A stretch of DNA of 64,000 bases from assembly GCA_905478925.1 (NCBI GenBank), contig CAJQKQ010000022.1:1-64000 (forward strand), written 5' to 3'. This stretch comes from an uncultured Verrucomicrobiales bacterium (GTDB lineage Bacteria > Verrucomicrobiota > Verrucomicrobiia > Verrucomicrobiales > Akkermansiaceae). The translations under genes and the position numbers were made by a program. The notes under the pieces are model-generated. The model did not search any database and had not been told where the DNA came from. It saw nothing but the letters and a program-made list of their open reading frames with translations. This document shows positions 8,746-16,840 of this stretch, piece by piece. Each line of letters opens with the position of its first letter. Positions within the stretch are counted from its first letter, which is position 1.

Positions 8746-8818
8746 GGGGCGTTAGCTCAGTTGGTAGAGCACCTGCATGGCATGCAGGGGGTCAGCGGTT
8801 CGAATCCGCTACGCTCCA
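8746..8818 (+). tRNA. tRNA-Ala (anticodon GGC)
   Basis: Full cloverleaf of 73 nt. Acceptor GGGGCGT pairs with ACGCTCC (one G-U), the D-arm holds gctcagttggtagagc, and the anticodon stem CCTGC/GCAGG closes the loop ATGGCAT, so the anticodon is GGC. The T-arm is GCGGTTCGAATCCGC and the discriminator is A. The 3' CCA is not encoded and must be added after transcription. Confidence 0.95.
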
Positions 8819-9104
8819 CTTCCTTATTTCATAAGGATTTGAGAGGGAATATTCCTCCCGCTCCCTCCGAAGCTAACCCCCAAGATTTCAAAAGGGTTTG
8901 CGGCCTCCTACGCCGATATACTGCCGCGCATAGAGAATTGTGAACAAGAGGAGTGCTCGTCTCTGTTGCTTCAATTGACCGTATTCAAACATCGTCCAAG
9001 CCTTTGGATCTCCCGCCGCCGCCACCACCGCCGCCACCGAGATTCCGATCGAATGTTTCCCGCTGAAATGTTGTCGAAACCCGGAAACAGGATACCTTCA
9101 GCCC

Positions 9105-9824
9105 ATGAAATCTCTCACAACCGCAATCCTCGCAGCCGTCGCAATCATTGCCCCGCTGAAAGCCCAGGCACCCGACCCCCAACAGATCCTCGAAGGAGCA
9201 AGACTCTCCGCGACACTCGTCGAGATGAAGGAAGGCCTGAAGGGAAACCTCGTCCAGGGACGAAATAAGGTGCCGATTACGATTTTCCTCAAGGGCAAAA
9301 ACATCCAGTTCCAGTTCTTCGAGAACAAGAAATGGCGCGTGTTCCATATGCGCCTGTCCGACGACAAATATGAGCTATTCGAGATCATCGGCGGAAAAAC
9401 AATCAATTTCCCCCGTGAGAAACTCGTCGAGTCCATCGCCGGCACTGATCTGACCTACGAGGATCTCGCTCTACGCTTCTTCTACTGGCCGAACCCAAAA
9501 CTTGAGGCGACCGAGAAGGTCGCCGGCCAACCTTGCTACAAGCTCCGCCTCGACAAGCCCAAGGGCGCGCCTGGCCGCTACGAAGCCGTCTACGTCTGGG
9601 TCCACGCGAAATACGGTGCCTTCATGCGAATCCGCGGCCACGACAGCAAAGGCACCCTCGTAAAGGAATTCCAGGTGGAGGATGTGATGAAAGTCGGCGA
9701 CGATGTCTGGGTCTTGAAAAAAATGCAGGTCGCCACCCACGATCCGAAAAACGGACGCCGCATCTCCATCACCGATCTAACTTTCAGCCCCCCCCCGAAA
9801 GGCGCCCTCAAAGGCCTGCGCTGA
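9105..9824 (+). CDS. LolA-like outer membrane lipoprotein-sorting domain protein
   Basis: Exported protein of 239 aa with signal peptide MKSLTTAILAAVAIIAPLKAQA. The mature part fits the outer-membrane lipoprotein-sorting/TP0789-like fold (beta-rich, with FFYWPNPKL, CYKLRLDKP, YEAVYVWVHAKYGAFMRI and a WVLKKMQV strand). Proteins of this fold carry hydrophobic ligands across the periplasm. The classic LolA is shorter, about 200 aa, and this type often sits beside RND-type exporters, none of which is visible here. The ligand is unknown. Confidence 0.65.
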   Translation: MKSLTTAILAAVAIIAPLKAQAPDPQQILEGARLSATLVEMKEGLKGNLVQGRNKVPITIFLKGKNIQFQFFENKKWRVFHMRLSDDKYELFEIIGGKTINFPREKLVESIAGTDLTYEDLALRFFYWPNPKLEATEKVAGQPCYKLRLDKPKGAPGRYEAVYVWVHAKYGAFMRIRGHDSKGTLVKEFQVEDVMKVGDDVWVLKKMQVATHDPKNGRRISITDLTFSPPPKGALKGLR

Positions 9825-10158
9825 GCCCTCCCTCCCTGAATCATCCTATCTTCCGCAGTTGCCAATGATTTGGTTGGTGAAAATTCCTTATCAGGAAAGG
9901 GATTCACAAAATATAAGACCTCGTCATCGCACCATTTCACAGATGAATCGGTGCCTTTTCCGTATCTTTCAATCCCAACTCCCAAACACAAGACCGGCTC
10001 TGCGCCCCTTTGCGACCTCTGCGACTCTGCGGTGAAAAATTCGTTTTGAACCGCAGATTCCAGTAGCATCACAAGCCTCCCAGCCGCACATTGCGGATCA
10101 GAACATAATTCCTGCTTGTTCGCCGCGCCCCCCTGTTCTTTATTTCCAGCCCTTTCTC
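9825..10158. other. Intergenic region upstream of gltB
   Basis: Gap of 334 bp between the LolA-like gene and gltB. The only structure I see is a second copy of the dispersed tctgcg repeat at 9993-10038. No gene, riboswitch or clear promoter can be supported. Confidence 0.5.
9993..10038 (+). repeat. Dispersed 'tctgcg' repeat, copy 2
   Basis: The stretch tctgcgcccctttgcgacctctgcgactctgcggtgaaaaat closely matches the copy at 7928-7968. Confidence 0.6.
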
Positions 10159-13100
10159 ATGACGAATCCATTCTACCATTCCTCTACTCCGCTCGTATCC
10201 GACTCGCTACACAGCCTGTCCAACGAACATGACAATTGCGGCATGGGCGCCATCGCCCACTTGGAAGGGAACCGTTCCTTCGCCGTCTTGAATCACGCGC
10301 TCACGTCGGTCTCATGCATGACTCACCGCGGTGCCGTGGATGCCGATATGAAAACCGGCGACGGATCAGGCATCCTTTCCCAGATCCCCTTCCCGCTCTT
10401 CGCCAAAGCAGCAGAAAAGCTCGGCACCAAGGTTGCCGACCCGGCGGACATCGCGGTCGGGGTCTTCTTCTTCCCCGTTGGAAACGAAGCCCAGATCCAG
10501 TCGATCAAGAAAATCACTGCCAAAACAATCGCCAAACGCGGAATCACCGCGATTGGCTGGCGCGATGTCCCCGTCGACGTCGATGCGCTTGGCAAGGTCG
10601 CCCAGAAGACCCGCCCGCTTATCGAGCACCTGCTCATGCTCAAGCCCGAGGACATGGAGAAATTGGATTACGAAAGGAAGCTCTACCTTTGCCGCCGCGA
10701 GATCGAGCAGGCGACCAAGGAGATCCAGAGCTTCTACATGCCCACCTTTTCGAACCGCCTCATCTCCTACAAGGCGCTCGCCATGCCCGCCGCCCTGCGT
10801 GGATTTTACGGCGATCTCACCGACCCGGATTTCGAAACCGCGATCTGCCTCTACCACCAGCGCTTCTCCACCAATACCTTCCCGGCATGGCCGCTCGGCC
10901 AGCCTTTCCGAATGATGTGCCACAACGGCGAGATCAACACCGTCGAGGGCAACCGCAACTGGATGACCTCCCGCGAGGAATTCTTCGAGTCCCCTGTCTG
11001 GGGCGACGAAATCGACGTGGTCAAAAACCTCATCCGCCACGGCGAGTCCGATTCCGCTTCGCTCGACCACTGCCTTGAACTGCTCATCCTCTCCGGACGC
11101 TCACCCGAGCACGCGATGTGCATGCTCGTGCCTCCCGCATACCGCAACGACGAAGAAATTTCAGACGAACTCCGCGCCTTCTACCAATACATCCGCTCCT
11201 TCTCGGAACCATGGGACGGCCCTGCGGGACTCGTCTTCACCGATGGAACAAAACTCTGCGCATCCCTCGACCGGAACGGCCTCCGCCCCTCGCGCTACAA
11301 GACCACTGCGGACGGATTCCTCTACATCGGCTCCGAGGCCGGCGCTGTCATTTTCGACGACGCGAATATCACCCGCAAAGGTCGCCTCGGCCCCGGCCAG
11401 ATGCTTTCCGCCGACACCTCCACCGGCAAACTCAAGCTCGACACCGAGATCAAGGAAGAACTGGCTCGCCAGAAGCCTTACCACCGTTGGATCGACGAAA
11501 ACCGCTTGGAGCTCCGCAAGTTCATCTCCCCGTCCGCACACGTGCCGGAAATCGAAATCCCTGCGCTCGACCGTTCCCGCCGCCAGGTCGCCAACGCGAT
11601 CTCATTAGAGGAACTCGACATGGTGTTCCCACCCATGATCAAGGGCGCACAGGAAGCCGTTTTCTCCATGGGCGATGACATTCCCCTCGCCATTCTTTCG
11701 ACCTATCCGCGCCTGCTTTACACCTATTTCAAACAGCGCTTCGCCCAAGTCACCAACCCTCCCATCGACCCAATCCGCGAGTGGGCCGTCATGTCACTCG
11801 GAGCAAGCCTCGGCCCGGAGCGAAACCTGCTTGATGAAAGCTCTACCCACTGCAAGACAATCTCGCTGGATTCGGCGATTCTCTACGAGCATCAGCTCGA
11901 GAAAATCACCCACATGGCCGAGCACGGCTACCCTTCTCACGTCCTCGACTGCACCTGGGACGCCGCGTCCGGGAAAGACGGGCTCAAGGCGCGCATCGAC
12001 GAACTTTGCTCCGAGGTAGAGGAAGCGGTGAACCAAAAAATCTCCATCATCATTCTCTCCGACCGCGCTACATCCCCTGAGCGCATCCCCATCCCCGCTC
12101 TTCTCGCCACAGGCAGCATCCACCATCACCTGAATCGCATCCGCAAGCGCATGCGCGCCTCCCTCGTGGTGGAAACCGGCGAGGCTCGCGATGTCCATCA
12201 GATCGCCTGTCTCTTCGGTTTCGGCGCGACCGCTGTGGTGCCTTACCTCGGCTACGCAACCGTCCGCCAACTCGTCGACGCCGACCAAGGCAAGCACAAG
12301 CTCGGCGAAGGCATGACCGCTCAAAAGGCGATGAGCAACTACCGCAAGGCGCTCGAAAAAGGACTCCTCAAAATCATGTCGAAAATGGGAATTTCTGTCC
12401 TTAATTCCTACCAAGGCGCGCAGACCTTCGAAGCCATCGGCATCGGAACTGAAGTCGTCGATTTCTCCTTCACCGGCGTGCCCTCGCAGATCGGCGGTAT
12501 CTCCTTCACGGAGATCGCGGAGGAGTCCATCATCCGCCATCAGGCAGCCTACGGCCCAGAAGTCCCCGCAGGCGAAACGCTCGACCTCGGCGATCCCGGC
12601 TACAACCGCTACCGCAAGACCGGCGAGCGCCACGCATTCACCACCGAGGTGATCAAGAATTTCCACCAATACGTGAAATCCGGCAAACCCGAGGACTACG
12701 ATGAATACCTAAAAGTCTGCCTCGAGACCAGCCCGGTCGCGATCAAGGATCTCCTCAATTTCGTCCCTAAATTATCCGGAGCTATCCCCATCGATGAGGT
12801 CGAACCAGTCGAGAGCATCCGTCGCCGTTTCACCACCGCCGCCATGTCGCTCGGCGCGCTTTCCCCGGAGGCTCACGAAACTCTCGCCATCGCGATGAAC
12901 CGCATCGGCGGCAAATCCGATTCCGGAGAGGGCGGCGAAGATCCTATCCGCTTCAAGCCCTACCCGAACGGCGAATCCGCCCGCTCCTACATCAAGCAGA
13001 TCGCCTCGGGTCGCTTCGGTGTCTCCGCCCACTATCTCGTCAATGCCGACGAGCTTGAGATCAAAATGGCGCAGGGTGCGAAACCCGGCGAGGGCGGACA

Positions 13101-14826
13101 ACTCCCCGGCCACAAGGTCAACGCGCTCATTGCCCGCCTCCGCAACACCCAGCCGGGCGTGCAGCTCATTTCCCCGCCCCCTCATCACGACATCTACTCG
13201 ATCGAGGACCTCGCCCAGCTCATCCACGACCTCAAGGAGATCAATCCGAAGGCGCGAATCACCGTGAAACTCGTCGCCGAGGCGGGAGTAGGAACCGTCG
13301 CCGCCGGTGTCGCGAAGGCAGCCGCCGACAACATCCTCATCTCCGGCCACGACGGCGGAACCGGTGCCTCCCCGCTTTCCTCCACGAAGCACGCGGGATC
13401 GCCATGGGAGCTCGGCCTTTCCGAAGCTCAGCAGACCCTCATCATCAACAATCTCCGCGACCGCGTGATTCTCCGCACCGACGGCGGCATCAAGAACGGC
13501 CGCGACGTCGTCATCGCCGCGATCCTCGGCGCGGAGCAATACAACTTCGGCACCACCGCCATGATCGCGATGGGCTGCGTCTACGTCCGCAAATGCCACC
13601 TCAATACCTGCCCGGTCGGCATCGCCACCACCGATCCGAAGTTCCGCTCAAAATTCAAGGGCACGCCGGAAATGGTCATCAACTACTTCAACGCAGTCGC
13701 AAACGAGGCCCGCGAGATCATGGCCAAGCTCGGCATCCGCAAGCTCGACGACCTCATCGGCTGCCCGGAATACCTCGTACAGCGTGAAGTGCCCAGCCAC
13801 CCGAAGGCCAACACCCTCGATTTCTCACGACTCCTCAAAGACGTCGTACCCTCCGTCGCCAAAACCACGGAGAGAAAGGAATCCGAAATCACTCGAATCC
13901 GTACGATGGAGCGCAACGACGGCATCGCCAAGTCCTCGCTCGACATCACGATACTCAACGACATCGCAGCCCAACTCGGCGTCACCGTACCGAAGGGACC
14001 GGAATACGGCGAAGGTGCGATCCGCGAGGAAGTGCTCGAAGCCCTGAAAGTCCTGCCAGATCGTGCCCCCGCGAAACTCACTTATGATGTGGTCAACACC
14101 GACCGCAACATCGGCACCCGCCTCTCGGGACGCATCGCCCAAGTCTTCGGCAACCATGACCTCCCCGCAGGATCGATCCACATCACCTGCAACGGCAGCG
14201 CCGGGCAATCCTTCGGGACATTCCTCGTCAACGGAGTAACCCTCGAACTCATCGGCGAGGCCAACGACTATGTCGGCAAGGGCATGGCCTCGGGCGAAAT
14301 CGTCATCCGCGTCTGCCCGACCGCTAAATTCGAGGCCTCGAAAAATTCCATCGCCGGCAACACCTGCCTCTACGGAGCCACCGGCGGCAAGCTCTTCGCC
14401 AACGGCCGCGCCGGCGAGCGCTTCGCCGTCCGCAACTCCGGCGCCACCGCCATCGTCGAAGGCGTGGGCGACCACGGCTGCGAATACATGACCAACGGCA
14501 CCGTCGTCATCCTCGGCAAGACAGGCAAAAACTTCGGTGCAGGCATGTCCGGCGGAACCGCTTTCGTCTACGATGTCGACGGGAAATTCTACTCCCGCGT
14601 CAACACCGAGATGGTCGTCGCCCTGCCGGTCACCCGTCCGCAGGACATCGCCGAGGTGAAATCCCTCATCGAACTCCACGGCGAAAAGACCGGCTCAAAA
14701 CAAGCCACCGACCTGCTCGCCGATTGGGAAACCACCGCCAGCAAGATCGTCCGCGTCATCGCCAAGCAACGCGCCGAACTCGAAGCCGCCGAGGAACTAC
14801 ACGAAGCCGCCTCGACTCCGAAGTAG
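10159..14826 (+). CDS. gltB: Glutamate synthase, large subunit
   Basis: Protein of 1555 aa, normal for the GOGAT large subunit. It makes two glutamates from glutamine and 2-oxoglutarate. The class II glutaminase domain starts at Cys27 (NCGMGAIAH) after a short propeptide, with MTHRGAVDAD and RFSTNTFPAWPLGQPFR. The synthase TIM barrel includes SGHDGGTGASPLSSTKHAG, and the 3Fe-4S ligands are in CHLNTCPVGIAT. The C-terminal beta-helix has GATGGKLFANGRAGERF. gltD is not adjacent, so the small subunit or another electron donor is encoded elsewhere. Central ammonium assimilation enzyme. Confidence 0.97.
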   Translation: MTNPFYHSSTPLVSDSLHSLSNEHDNCGMGAIAHLEGNRSFAVLNHALTSVSCMTHRGAVDADMKTGDGSGILSQIPFPLFAKAAEKLGTKVADPADIAVGVFFFPVGNEAQIQSIKKITAKTIAKRGITAIGWRDVPVDVDALGKVAQKTRPLIEHLLMLKPEDMEKLDYERKLYLCRREIEQATKEIQSFYMPTFSNRLISYKALAMPAALRGFYGDLTDPDFETAICLYHQRFSTNTFPAWPLGQPFRMMCHNGEINTVEGNRNWMTSREEFFESPVWGDEIDVVKNLIRHGESDSASLDHCLELLILSGRSPEHAMCMLVPPAYRNDEEISDELRAFYQYIRSFSEPWDGPAGLVFTDGTKLCASLDRNGLRPSRYKTTADGFLYIGSEAGAVIFDDANITRKGRLGPGQMLSADTSTGKLKLDTEIKEELARQKPYHRWIDENRLELRKFISPSAHVPEIEIPALDRSRRQVANAISLEELDMVFPPMIKGAQEAVFSMGDDIPLAILSTYPRLLYTYFKQRFAQVTNPPIDPIREWAVMSLGASLGPERNLLDESSTHCKTISLDSAILYEHQLEKITHMAEHGYPSHVLDCTWDAASGKDGLKARIDELCSEVEEAVNQKISIIILSDRATSPERIPIPALLATGSIHHHLNRIRKRMRASLVVETGEARDVHQIACLFGFGATAVVPYLGYATVRQLVDADQGKHKLGEGMTAQKAMSNYRKALEKGLLKIMSKMGISVLNSYQGAQTFEAIGIGTEVVDFSFTGVPSQIGGISFTEIAEESIIRHQAAYGPEVPAGETLDLGDPGYNRYRKTGERHAFTTEVIKNFHQYVKSGKPEDYDEYLKVCLETSPVAIKDLLNFVPKLSGAIPIDEVEPVESIRRRFTTAAMSLGALSPEAHETLAIAMNRIGGKSDSGEGGEDPIRFKPYPNGESARSYIKQIASGRFGVSAHYLVNADELEIKMAQGAKPGEGGQLPGHKVNALIARLRNTQPGVQLISPPPHHDIYSIEDLAQLIHDLKEINPKARITVKLVAEAGVGTVAAGVAKAAADNILISGHDGGTGASPLSSTKHAGSPWELGLSEAQQTLIINNLRDRVILRTDGGIKNGRDVVIAAILGAEQYNFGTTAMIAMGCVYVRKCHLNTCPVGIATTDPKFRSKFKGTPEMVINYFNAVANEAREIMAKLGIRKLDDLIGCPEYLVQREVPSHPKANTLDFSRLLKDVVPSVAKTTERKESEITRIRTMERNDGIAKSSLDITILNDIAAQLGVTVPKGPEYGEGAIREEVLEALKVLPDRAPAKLTYDVVNTDRNIGTRLSGRIAQVFGNHDLPAGSIHITCNGSAGQSFGTFLVNGVTLELIGEANDYVGKGMASGEIVIRVCPTAKFEASKNSIAGNTCLYGATGGKLFANGRAGERFAVRNSGATAIVEGVGDHGCEYMTNGTVVILGKTGKNFGAGMSGGTAFVYDVDGKFYSRVNTEMVVALPVTRPQDIAEVKSLIELHGEKTGSKQATDLLADWETTASKIVRVIAKQRAELEAAEELHEAASTPK

Positions 14827-14833
14827 GGCAATG

Positions 14834-14858
14834 GAGTGGTGACCTTCGGTCGCCACTC
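14834..14858 (+). repeat. Hairpin after gltB
   Basis: Arms gagtggtgacc and ggtcgccactc pair over 11 positions (one G-U) around a ttc loop. There is no T tail, so this is more likely a REP-type or mRNA-stabilising hairpin than a standard terminator. Confidence 0.6.
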
Positions 14859-14869
14859 ATCCCCCGCCC

Positions 14870-15013
14870 ATGATACCCAAACGGAAAGCCGAGCATAGCC
14901 AACCCCTCGGCCTGACACCGGTGGCTTTCTGGTGTTGTTTCCCCCTGATCACGATCGGGATCGCCTCATTGACCGGTTGGCTCTTCAAACTGGTTCTCAG
15001 TTTCTTCCGCTGA
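14870..15013 (+). CDS. Small single-pass membrane protein (47 aa)
   Basis: Short reading frame starting MIPKRKAEHSQPL and ending KLVLSFFR. A basic head is followed by one strongly hydrophobic segment (VAFWCCFPLITIGIASLTGWLF). It starts 43 bp after gltB. It is too short to identify and no SD motif is obvious, but the charge pattern (positive head, one membrane span, basic tail) is that of a real inner-membrane miniprotein. Confidence 0.4.
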   Translation: MIPKRKAEHSQPLGLTPVAFWCCFPLITIGIASLTGWLFKLVLSFFR

Positions 15014-15213
15014 CATGCCGTGGCGGCGGAATTCATCCGCCATCCAATTTCAGAACGGCTACATCATTCCAAGCGGTTAACATCCCCATCTACCTCCTCA
15101 TCCTCACCTGCCTCGCCACCCTCCTCCTCATCTGGCTCGTCCTGGTAAACCGCCTCGCACGCCAGGAGATTCAAAAAAGCTACTACAACCCGGACACTTC
15201 GATCCCAAGGTAA
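14932..15213 (+). CDS. Possible small membrane protein, start uncertain
   Basis: Only the 3' half looks coding: IPIYLLILTCLATLLLIWLV followed by a charged tail, LARQEIQKSYYNPDTSIPR. The only in-frame start is a GTG at 14932 inside the preceding small frame, and the sequence between is not protein-like. The true start may be non-standard near 15077, or the 5' end may be damaged. Confidence 0.3.
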   Translation: MLFPPDHDRDRLIDRLALQTGSQFLPLTCRGGGIHPPSNFRTATSFQAVNIPIYLLILTCLATLLLIWLVLVNRLARQEIQKSYYNPDTSIPR

Positions 15214-15234
15214 GCGACGAACTTCTTTCGCCTA

Positions 15235-15377
15235 AGGCTTTGGACTGCTGGGATTCTTTTTTTCCAGCTCTCCTGGTTCGTGTCGCTTCACGGAGCAACT
15301 CGGTCAATACCAACCATCCCGTTTCAGCTGCATCCATCCCAAAAGCTGCGGATAAGAACCGCAGCAGTCCAAAGCCT
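15235..15377. repeat. Inverted-repeat element with perfect 16-nt arms
   Basis: aggctttggactgctg at 15235-15250 is the exact inverse of 15362-15377. The sequence next to the right arm (gcggataagaacc) is part of a longer repeat motif. About 110 bp separate the arms. REP or MITE-like intergenic element upstream of the YlbF-family gene. Confidence 0.7.
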
Positions 15378-15471
15378 GCGGCGCCAATATCACGCCAAGC
15401 TTGCCCAGTCCGGCACATTTTCCCAAAAATGACGATTGCGCCGTGTTCCTTACCGGCCTACCACTTTCCCC

Positions 15472-15915
15472 ATGAGCACGCTCTTAGAGAAAACAACCAT
15501 CGTATCGAAAACCAAGGAACTCTGCGCACAGATCGCGGAGGACGAGCAATTCATCAAGCTTCAAGCCGATGTCGAGCGCTTCCTTGCCGACGATTCCGCG
15601 AAGCTGCAATACCAGTCGGTTCATGAGAAAGGCGAAGAACTCCATCAAAAGCAACAAGCCAACGTGGAACTCGGTGCCGCCGAGATCAAGGCCTTCGAAG
15701 ACACTCGCGATGCACTCTTCGACAACAAAGTTGCCGCCGATTTCATGGACGCCCAGCGCACGCTCGAAGGCATCCAGAAGCAAATCGGCAGTTACGTCAG
15801 TATGACCCTCGAGCTCGGCCGCGTCCCGACCGACGAGGAAATCGAAGAATCCAATAGCGGCGGTTGCTGTGGCGGCGGCGGCGGCGGCGGCGGCGGTGAA
15901 GGTTGCTGCGGCTAA
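15472..15915 (+). CDS. YlbF/YmcA-family protein with Gly/Cys-rich tail
   Basis: Protein of 147 aa from the ATG at 15472; the upstream extension to 15436 is not family-like. Residues 1 to about 120 are a helical com_YlbF domain (VSKTKELCAQIAEDEQFIKL, a long coiled helix to QKQIGSYVSM). In Bacillus, YlbF and YmcA form a complex with YaaT that stimulates RNA processing and carries iron-sulfur clusters. This protein ends in a tail of glycines with two CC pairs (GGCC, then EGCCG), which could bind a metal. The tail DNA is a (ggc)n run. A PhnP-like hydrolase follows 21 bp downstream. Confidence 0.75.
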   Translation: MSTLLEKTTIVSKTKELCAQIAEDEQFIKLQADVERFLADDSAKLQYQSVHEKGEELHQKQQANVELGAAEIKAFEDTRDALFDNKVAADFMDAQRTLEGIQKQIGSYVSMTLELGRVPTDEEIEESNSGGCCGGGGGGGGGEGCCG

Positions 15916-15936
15916 TCCTTTCGCTCCGCGACAAAC

Positions 15937-16731
15937 GTGTCTTTGGATCACGCATACCTGACTTTCCTGGGCACCGGCACTTCTGTCGGTGTTCCTGTGA
16001 TCGGATGCAACTGCCCGGTCTGCAAGTCCAACGATCCGCACAACAACCGCACCCGCTCCTCTCTCCTCGTCACCACCGGCGAGACCACCGTCCTCGTCGA
16101 TTCCGGCCCCGATCTTCGCGAGCAGGCACTGCGCGAGAGTGTTTCCTCCATCGATGCGGTCATCTACACCCACTCGCACCTCGACCATATTGTCGGCTTC
16201 GATGAGCTGCGCGCCTTCTGCTGGGGAAAAAAGGAACCCCTTCCCCTCTACGCAACCGTCTCGTGCCTCGATGATTTAAAAAACATGTTCGGCTGGGCGT
16301 TCCAGAAGAATAACAACAGCGGCTACGTGCGACCCGCACCTCGCCCCGTCACTGCGGAGTTCCGGATCGGCGATCTCACGATACTCCCGCTGCCCGTCAT
16401 CCACGGCTCGGTCGAGACCATCGGATTCCTTTTTGAAACGGATGCCCATTTCCGCTTCGCCTATCTCCCGGATGTGAAGTCCATTCCGGATACCACCATA
16501 GCCATGATGGGAAACCTGGATCTCCTCATCATTGACGCCCTCCGCGACAGCCCCCACTCCACCCACCTGTCCGTCCCCGAGGCGCTGGCGATCTCGGAAA
16601 AGCTTTCCCCGCGAAAAACCCTGCTGACCCACATCAGTCATGATCTCGATCACGAAAGCCTCGCCGCAAAACTTCCCGAAGGCGCTTCCCCCGCCCACGA
16701 CGGCCTTCGCGTAAACCTACAGCGTAGCTGA
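15937..16731 (+). CDS. PhnP-like metallo-beta-lactamase-fold hydrolase
   Basis: Protein of 264 aa with a GTG start. THSHLDH (78-84) is the HxHxDH metal motif, followed by VIHGSVETIGF, YLPDVK and LLTHISHDLDH. The N-terminal GTGTSVGVPVIGCNCPVC carries the three cysteines that bind a structural zinc in the PhnP / cyclic phosphodiesterase branch of the family. PhnP hydrolyses 5-phosphoribosyl 1,2-cyclic phosphate, but no phn genes are near, so a general cyclic-phosphodiester or cofactor role is just as likely. Probably cotranscribed with the YlbF-family gene. Confidence 0.8.
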   Translation: MSLDHAYLTFLGTGTSVGVPVIGCNCPVCKSNDPHNNRTRSSLLVTTGETTVLVDSGPDLREQALRESVSSIDAVIYTHSHLDHIVGFDELRAFCWGKKEPLPLYATVSCLDDLKNMFGWAFQKNNNSGYVRPAPRPVTAEFRIGDLTILPLPVIHGSVETIGFLFETDAHFRFAYLPDVKSIPDTTIAMMGNLDLLIIDALRDSPHSTHLSVPEALAISEKLSPRKTLLTHISHDLDHESLAAKLPEGASPAHDGLRVNLQRS

Positions 16732-16732
16732 C

Positions 16733-16766
16733 GCGTCCCGCACAGGCCGTGGTTGTGGCGTCTCGC
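16733..16766 (+). repeat. Dispersed GC-rich repeat, second copy
   Basis: Matches the repeat at 3598-3641 (gcgtcccgcacaggccgtg, then ggcgtctcgc). Here it is intergenic, just after the PhnP-like gene. Confidence 0.65.
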
Positions 16767-16840
16767 AGCAATCCACTTCCGCCATCCCACGCCTCCTGCT
16801 TAGGGTTGCAAGATTTCCGCTCCCGTTCATTCTTATCGCC

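Noticed and set aside
13825..14679. 284-aa open frame on the - strand inside gltB
   Set aside because: It overlaps the fully conserved C-terminal region of gltB. Its composition (Asp, Glu, Gly, Val) is that of an antisense shadow.
15128..15418. - strand 96-aa frame
   Set aside because: It is the translation of the inverted-repeat element at 15235-15377 and contains no other coding signal.
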